From positions 1 through 11,632 of the forward strand of contig WRLW01000026.1 of assembly GCA_009777435.1 (NCBI GenBank): a stretch of DNA of 11,632 bases, given 5' to 3'. The stretch is from Oscillospiraceae bacterium. GTDB taxonomy: Bacteria > Bacillota > Clostridia > Oscillospirales > UBA929. Below the pieces are notes generated by a model that did not search any database, was not told the DNA's origin, and saw only the letters and a list, made by a program, of their open reading frames with translations. The translations under genes were made by a program, and so were the position numbers. Positions within the stretch are counted from its first letter, which is position 1. Each line of letters begins with the position of its first letter. Positions 7,578-11,632 of the stretch are shown here, piece after piece.

Positions 7578-7650
7578 TAAAATAGTATTCATTTGCGGCG
7601 TCAGGTTGAAGAAATACATTAAAATAGTATTTATTTCGCCCCAAATACTA
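7578..7650. promoter_or_regulatory. Array of TAGTATTyATTT elements, candidate binding sites of the AraC-type regulator
   Basis: Two direct copies, TAAAATAGTATTCATTT (7578-7594) and TAAAATAGTATTTATTT (7620-7636), match at 16 of 17 bases and start 42 bp apart, four helical turns. An inverted copy, AAATACTA (7643-7650), pairs with TAGTATTT (7625-7632) as a perfect 8-10-8 inverted repeat. A weaker inverted element, AAATAC, lies at 7612-7617. The array ends 2 bp before the -35 box of the transporter promoter, a normal position for an AraC-type activator. Assignment to the adjacent response regulator is inference. Confidence 0.6.
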
Positions 7651-7652
7651 CA

Positions 7653-7681
7653 TTCACAGTAATGATTTACACGGGTATACT
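7653..7681 (+). promoter_or_regulatory. Promoter of the sugar-transport/GH88 operon
   Basis: TTCACA (7653-7658) and TATACT (7676-7681) are separated by 17 bp, each one base off the sigma-A consensus. Transcription would start near 7688, giving a leader of about 55 nt. That leader contains a small nested hairpin: CGGA-GAAA-TCCG at 7697-7708, enclosed by GGAA (7692-7695) and TTCC (7713-7716). Confidence 0.65.
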
Positions 7682-7742
7682 TTTAACCGTGGGAACCGGA
7701 GAAATCCGAAAATTCCGTATTATTTTAATAGGAGGGCGTTTT

Positions 7743-9086
7743 ATGAAAAAACTAATGGCCGTATTAACCTGCCTGACCATCGCTTTCAGCCTTGCGGCTT
7801 GCGCGAACACCCCCGCGGACAATATTCCCGTCTCGACTCCCGCACCCGACTCCGTCGGCGGCGCCAAGCCCGCCCCTGAATCCGACGCCGCCGAACCCGC
7901 CGCTCCCGCCGGGAACATCAGGGTAGCAAACTGGGATACGGATACCATGATTTACATGCCGCCCATGCTCAGCGCGTTCGAGGCGGCCAACCCCGGTATT
8001 ACTGTCGAGATAATCGACATCCCGTCGGCGGACTACACCCAGAGGCTCAGCGTTATGCTCAACGGCGGCAGCGACTTTGACGCCTTTTGGATCAAGGACG
8101 GCGACACCACAAAGGGACTTGCCGACAGGGGCCAGCTCGCCGACCTCTCCGGCTATATAGCCCGCGACGGCATAAACCTCGCGGACTTCAGCGGGCTTGC
8201 CGAGCGCTTTGTAATGGACGGCAAAACCGTGGCCATCCCCGTAAGCACCGGCTACTATGTGCTGTTCTACAACAAGGACATCTTCGACGCGGCGGGCGAG
8301 CCTTATCCGAGTAACGACATGACATGGGCCGACTGGGAGGCCATGTGCGCAAGGCTGACCTCCGGCAGCGGCGTCGATAAGAAATACGGCGGCCTGCTGC
8401 ACACCTGGAACGCTCTGGTGCAAAACTGGGGCGTACAAGACGGCAAGCACACAATCATGGACACGGACTACAGCTTTTTCAAGCCCCATTACGAAATGGC
8501 GCTGCGTATGCAGGACGCCGGCACAATCATGGACTTCGGCACCCTTAGAAGCGGCAACATTCATTATTCCGGCCCGTTCCTGTCCGGCGACATCGCCACC
8601 ATGCCTATGGGCACTTGGTTTATCACCACGGTGATTCAGAGGACTCAGGAGGGCGAGAGTGATATAAACTGGGGCATAGCCGCCATTCCGCGTCCCGACG
8701 GCGTGCCGCAGGGCTGGACTGTCGGCTCCGTCACTCCTTTCGCCATCAACGAAGCCTCCGGCAACAAGGACGCCGCCTGGGAGTTCGCGAAGTTTATCTC
8801 CAGCCCCGAAGGCGCCGAGCTTTACGCGGCGGGCTTCGCCTTCCCCAGCCGTTCCACCGACGCGACCCTTCAGGCCATAGCGACCTCCGAGGGTATGCCC
8901 GACGACGCGCTTCAAGCGCTCAAGGTCGCCAACATAAGCCTTGACCGCCCGATGCTGGATCATGTCCTCGAGGTAAACCAAATGCTCGGAGAACAGCATG
9001 GCCTTATTATGCTGAACGAAATCTCGGTTGACGAGGGCCTTGCCGAAATGTCAAGGCTGTCCAAGGAAATCCAGGGCGCCCCATAG
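7743..9086 (+). CDS. Sugar ABC transporter substrate-binding lipoprotein
   Basis: The 447-residue product begins with a lipoprotein signal peptide (MKKLMAVLTCLTIAFSLAAC). The lipobox SLAAC places the lipidated cysteine at residue 20. An Ala/Pro-rich linker (about 21-57) leads to a family 1 solute-binding domain starting IRVANWD. Typical elements include FEAANPGITVEI, DFDAFWIKDG, ADLSGYI, VLFYNKDIFDAAGEP, MTWADWEAMC, PMGTWF and WEFAKFISSPEGAELYA. It should capture an oligosaccharide outside the membrane for the two permeases downstream. The frame is open upstream to 7662, but the start at 7743 is chosen because AGGAGGG (7730-7736) sits 6 nt before it and the signal peptide begins there. The ligand cannot be told from sequence; the GH88 gene suggests a unsaturated-uronate-capped oligosaccharide. 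Confidence 0.94.
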   Translation: MKKLMAVLTCLTIAFSLAACANTPADNIPVSTPAPDSVGGAKPAPESDAAEPAAPAGNIRVANWDTDTMIYMPPMLSAFEAANPGITVEIIDIPSADYTQRLSVMLNGGSDFDAFWIKDGDTTKGLADRGQLADLSGYIARDGINLADFSGLAERFVMDGKTVAIPVSTGYYVLFYNKDIFDAAGEPYPSNDMTWADWEAMCARLTSGSGVDKKYGGLLHTWNALVQNWGVQDGKHTIMDTDYSFFKPHYEMALRMQDAGTIMDFGTLRSGNIHYSGPFLSGDIATMPMGTWFITTVIQRTQEGESDINWGIAAIPRPDGVPQGWTVGSVTPFAINEASGNKDAAWEFAKFISSPEGAELYAAGFAFPSRSTDATLQAIATSEGMPDDALQALKVANISLDRPMLDHVLEVNQMLGEQHGLIMLNEISVDEGLAEMSRLSKEIQGAP

Positions 9087-9096
9087 CAGTTACAGC

Positions 9097-9127
9097 CGCG
9101 GGGGCGGGCCGCGCGCCCGCTCCCGCG
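9097..9127 (+). other. Strong intercistronic hairpin between binding-protein and permease genes
   Basis: A 13-bp GC-rich stem with one G-U pair is formed by 9097-9109 and 9115-9127, with loop CGCGC (9110-9114). It lies 10 nt after the binding-protein stop and 8 nt before the permease Shine-Dalgarno. No T-tract follows, so an intrinsic terminator is unlikely. It more probably protects the upstream message from 3' exonucleases or lowers permease expression, as seen in other binding-protein/permease operons. Confidence 0.65.
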
Positions 9128-9149
9128 CTTATCCGAGGAGGTGTGTATC

Positions 9150-10058
9150 GTGCCGGTCAACGCCGCGGCAAAAACCAAAAAGCGCCTGCCGCTGGGTATG
9201 CGCAACTCTTTGATAGGCATTTCGTTCATACTGCCGAATTTCATCGGGTTTTTTATATTCATTCTCATCCCCGTATGCTTCTCGTTCGTTCTCTCGGTTA
9301 TGAAGTGGGACGGTTTCAATGAAATGACCTTTATAGGTCTGGATAATTTCAGGGCCATATTCGGGCAGTCCGCGTTTCGCAATTCTCTTGCCAGAACCTT
9401 AACCTTCACGGCCGTAACGGTTGCAATCACTACCTTCGCGGCGCTGGGATTAGCCGTGCTGCTCAACAAAAAAATCTTGTTCAAGGGCATTTTCCGCAGT
9501 TCGATCTTCTTCCCGTATATCGCGAGCATGGTTTCGATTGCCGTGGTGTGGCGGCTTATGTTCATGCGCAATTTCGGCCCTATCAATGAGTTTCTCCGCT
9601 TTATGGGCGTCTCCGACCCGCCCGGCTGGATCGCCACCACCCAATGGGCGCTGCCCGCCGTTATGATCGTGTATATCTGGAAATTTATGGGCTATTACAT
9701 GATAGTGTATCTCGCGGCTCTGCAGGATATCCCCGTGGAACTGCGTGAGGCGGCTTCCATAGACGGCGCGAGCGGCTTTCAGTTTTTCTGGCGCGTCGCG
9801 GCGCCCATGCTCAAGCACGCCACCTTCTTTGTGGTTATGATGCTTATGATCAACAGCTTTAAGAGCTTTGACCTCATTTTCGCCATGACCGAGGGCGGGC
9901 CGGGCCAATCCACAACGCTGCTGTCGCTCTACATATACAACAGGGCGTTTATCGCGTTTGACTACGGGCAAACCAGCGCGGCCGCGCTCATCCTGTTTGC
10001 CATAATCGCCGCCGCGACCATATTGCAGCTCAGGGTCGAGAGGAAAATGTCCCTGTGA
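9150..10058 (+). CDS. Carbohydrate ABC transporter permease 1 (CUT1, UgpA/MalF-like)
   Basis: This 302-residue inner membrane permease is one half of the transport channel. Hydrophobic segments are seen at about 20-50, 82-105, 118-138, 166-190, 223-245 and 275-293. The cytoplasmic EAA loop that docks with the ATPase is EAASIDGASGFQFFWRVAAP at about 200-219, with the conserved Gly207. The motif TEGGPGQST (248-256) is typical of the family. The frame is open to a GTG at 9141, but that codon is part of the Shine-Dalgarno AGGAGG (9136-9141). The GTG at 9150, 8 nt downstream, is the better start and gives MPVNAAAKTKKR. No ATPase gene is visible; Gram-positive CUT1 systems commonly share one MsmX-type ATPase encoded elsewhere. 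Confidence 0.94.
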   Translation: MPVNAAAKTKKRLPLGMRNSLIGISFILPNFIGFFIFILIPVCFSFVLSVMKWDGFNEMTFIGLDNFRAIFGQSAFRNSLARTLTFTAVTVAITTFAALGLAVLLNKKILFKGIFRSSIFFPYIASMVSIAVVWRLMFMRNFGPINEFLRFMGVSDPPGWIATTQWALPAVMIVYIWKFMGYYMIVYLAALQDIPVELREAASIDGASGFQFFWRVAAPMLKHATFFVVMMLMINSFKSFDLIFAMTEGGPGQSTTLLSLYIYNRAFIAFDYGQTSAAALILFAIIAAATILQLRVERKMSL

Positions 10059-10094
10059 GCAAGTGCAAGTCTCGCTGAAGGAGGGGCGGATTAC

Positions 10095-10925
10095 ATGATA
10101 GAAAAGAAAAACCGCGCGCTTAAAAGCGCCGTCTATATTTCGCTTATCGCGCTGGCCGTCATAACGCTGCTTCCCCTCATCTGGATGCTGTCGGCCTCGC
10201 TCAAGCTGGATAAGGATGTTTTCACCATACCGATCCGGTGGATCCCCGCGAATCCGAGGTGGGATAACTATGTAAGGATTTGGGACAAAGTGCCCTTTTT
10301 GCAGTTTACCTCCAACTCATTCAAGCTCTCCCTCACCGTCACGGCCGTTCAGGTGCTTACGTCCAGCTTCGCCGCCTATGGCTTTGCCAAGTGCCGCTTC
10401 AGGGGGCGCGACGTGTTGTTTTTCGCTTATGTCTCCACCATCGCCATACCCTGGCAGGTATATATGCTGCCTCAGTACACCATGATGCGCATGATGGGCC
10501 TGCTCGACTCCCATACGGGCTATGTGTTTATGCAAAGCTTTATCGCTTTCGGCGTATTTCTGATACGGCAGTTTTACCGCAGTATCCCGGACGAGCTTTT
10601 AGAGGCCGCGCGGATAGACGGGCTGAGCGAATACGGCATATACTTCCGCATAATGCTGCCGTTATCAAAGCCCGTCATAGCGACCCTGAGCATATTCAGC
10701 TTTGTCAACATATGGAATGACTTTATGGGGCCGATGCTGTACTTCGACTCCATGGGCAAGCGGACGATCCCGCTCGGGATACGCATGTTTCTCGGACAGT
10801 ATTCCACCGAATACGGGCTTATGATGGCGGCGTCGGTGCTGTCCCTGATTCCGGTGCTGATTGTTTTCCTCATGTTTCAGCGGCTCTTTGTCCAAGGCAT
10901 CGCCACAAGCGGCATGAAAAATTAG
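10095..10925 (+). CDS. Carbohydrate ABC transporter permease 2 (CUT1, UgpE/MalG-like)
   Basis: This 276-residue partner permease has hydrophobic segments at about 11-34, 75-98, 107-128, 142-160, 192-213 and 241-263. Its EAA loop is EAARIDGLSEYGIYFRIMLP (170-189), preceded by the very typical LIRQFYRSIPDELL. AAYGFAKCRFRGRD (93-106) is the usual family block at the start of the transport domain. The start is supported by AAGGAGGGG (10078-10086) upstream. It lies 36 nt after permease 1 and 9 nt before the GH88 start, so all three are probably on one transcript. It should form a heterodimer with permease 1 and take sugar from the lipoprotein. Confidence 0.95.
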   Translation: MIEKKNRALKSAVYISLIALAVITLLPLIWMLSASLKLDKDVFTIPIRWIPANPRWDNYVRIWDKVPFLQFTSNSFKLSLTVTAVQVLTSSFAAYGFAKCRFRGRDVLFFAYVSTIAIPWQVYMLPQYTMMRMMGLLDSHTGYVFMQSFIAFGVFLIRQFYRSIPDELLEAARIDGLSEYGIYFRIMLPLSKPVIATLSIFSFVNIWNDFMGPMLYFDSMGKRTIPLGIRMFLGQYSTEYGLMMAASVLSLIPVLIVFLMFQRLFVQGIATSGMKN

Positions 10926-10934
10926 GAGGCGCCT

Positions 10935-11632
10935 ATGCTTCACATTAAGCTTAAAGCCGCGGCGGATAACGCCGTCGGGATACTGCGCCGCAATCTGCCT
11001 GGGTTTACATACGCCTTTCAGAGCTCCAGCAGTGTGAATAATTTTTACAGGCCCGCCGGCAACGCCGAATGGACGACCGGGTTTTGCACCGGTCAATACT
11101 GGCTGGCTTATGAGCATACCGGCGGCGCGGATTTCCGCGAGGCGGCGCTCGTACAGACGGACAGCTTTTTGAGGCGCATCGAGAACCGCGCCGACGTGGA
11201 TCACCATGACATGGGGTTTCTTTACACGCCCTCCTGCGTGGCGGCGTATAAGCTGACCGGCAGCGAGACCGGAAAAAGAGCGGCCATCCTCGCGGCGGAT
11301 AACCTCATGGCGCGCTTTCATGAAAAAGGACAGTTTTTCCAGGCTTGGGGGCGGTTCGGCGCGCCGGAAAACCACCGCCTGATCATTGACTGCCTGATGA
11401 ATCTGCCGCTGCTCTACTGGGCCGGCTGCGTGACGGGCGACCCCGCCTACCGTGAAAAGGCCCTCGCGCACACCATGACCAGCCTTGAGACCCTTGTGCG
11501 CGAGGATAACTCCACTTACCACACCTTCTATTTTGACCCCGAAACAGGAAACCCCCTGCGCGGCGCGACGCATCAGGGCTGCCGCGACGGCTCGGCGTGG
11601 GCGCGCGGTCAGGCGTGGGGCGTATACGGGCT
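10935..11632 (+). CDS. GH88 family unsaturated glucuronyl hydrolase, N-terminal part (runs off the window)
   Basis: The enzyme removes the terminal 4,5-unsaturated uronic acid from oligosaccharides produced by polysaccharide lyases, by hydrating the double bond. The 232 visible residues show the GH88 pattern: EWTTGFCTGQYWLAYEHTGG (45-64), DHHDMGFLY (89-97) with Asp92, LIIDCLMNLPLLYWA (149-163) with Asp152, VREDNSTYHTFYFDPETGNP, and THQGCRDGSAWARGQAWGVYG to the window end. Asp92 and Asp152 correspond to the two catalytic aspartates described for Bacillus sp. GL1 UGL (Asp88, Asp149). GH88 is favoured over the related GH105 because of the HHDMGF and STYH blocks. There is no signal peptide, so it acts in the cytoplasm on imported substrate. 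AGGAGG (10924-10929) overlaps the permease stop, 5 nt before the ATG. The family is usually about 370-400 residues, so over a third is missing. Candidate substrates are glycosaminoglycan, xanthan or similar unsaturated fragments. Confidence 0.94.
   Translation, partial: MLHIKLKAAADNAVGILRRNLPGFTYAFQSSSSVNNFYRPAGNAEWTTGFCTGQYWLAYEHTGGADFREAALVQTDSFLRRIENRADVDHHDMGFLYTPSCVAAYKLTGSETGKRAAILAADNLMARFHEKGQFFQAWGRFGAPENHRLIIDCLMNLPLLYWAGCVTGDPAYREKALAHTMTSLETLVREDNSTYHTFYFDPETGNPLRGATHQGCRDGSAWARGQAWGVYG

Noticed and set aside
7764..8999. Long antisense open frame (411 codons) opposite the binding-protein gene
   Set aside because: It has no recognisable domain and no ribosome binding site, and it is the mirror of a well-supported lipoprotein gene; long antisense frames are expected at this GC content.
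9141..9149. GTG at 9141 as the permease 1 start
   Set aside because: The codon is itself part of the AGGAGG ribosome binding site; the GTG at 9150 has correct spacing.
10665..11573. Antisense open frame (302 codons) opposite permease 2 and GH88
   Set aside because: The plus strand carries conserved EAA-loop and GH88 motifs through this whole stretch; the minus-strand product is low-complexity and unfamiliar.
1..11632. tRNA, rRNA, CRISPR arrays, insertion sequences, attachment sites or prophage genes
   Set aside because: I saw no sign of any of these: no spaced identical repeats, transposase motifs or tRNA-like cloverleaf in the gaps, and coding covers almost all of the window.

Overview
The window looks like a carbohydrate-utilisation island from a GC-rich Gram-positive anaerobe, probably a member of Clostridia (Bacillota). 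This rests on the strong AGGAGG-type ribosome binding sites, the YesM/YesN-type two-component pair, a lipoprotein-anchored CUT1 sugar importer with no ATPase gene beside it, and sigma-A-like promoters. The taxonomic assignment is inference; no rRNA or other marker gene is present. Nearly all of the sequence is assigned to eight complete and two partial genes.

Left part (1-4142): a DeoR-family repressor, cut off by the window edge, is read leftward from about 335. Diverging from it is a three-gene operon: L-fucose isomerase (fucI, 537-2297), a translationally coupled protein of unknown activity that resembles glycoside-hydrolase-like TIM barrels (2297-3421), and a DUF2461 protein (3465-4142). 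The 200 bp between the divergent units holds a promoter for each direction and two perfect palindromes: TGTGTCC-ATAT-GGACACA, and TCAAAT-TC-ATTTGA, which overlaps the -35 box of the fuc promoter. Both are candidate operators for the DeoR protein.

Middle part (4165-7495, minus strand): a sensor histidine kinase of the YesM type and its AraC-type response regulator of the YesN type overlap by 8 nt and are read toward, and convergent with, the fuc operon.

Right part (7743-11632, plus strand): a sugar-binding lipoprotein, two CUT1 permeases and a GH88 unsaturated glucuronyl hydrolase (cut off by the right edge) form an operon that diverges from the two-component genes. The 247 bp between them has a clear promoter in each direction. 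It also holds an array of TAGTATTyATTT-like elements, two of them 42 bp apart (four helical turns), just upstream of the transporter -35 box. This is what an activator site for the AraC-type regulator should look like. A 13-bp GC-rich hairpin lies between the binding-protein gene and the first permease gene.

How the parts may work together: the kinase would sense an extracellular oligosaccharide and the regulator would switch on the importer. GH88 would then remove the terminal 4,5-unsaturated uronic acid left on the imported oligosaccharide by a polysaccharide lyase. The neighbouring fucose operon suggests that the parent glycan, or one found with it, carries L-fucose. That last link is inference from proximity only. 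The least described element is the TIM-barrel protein coupled to fucI.
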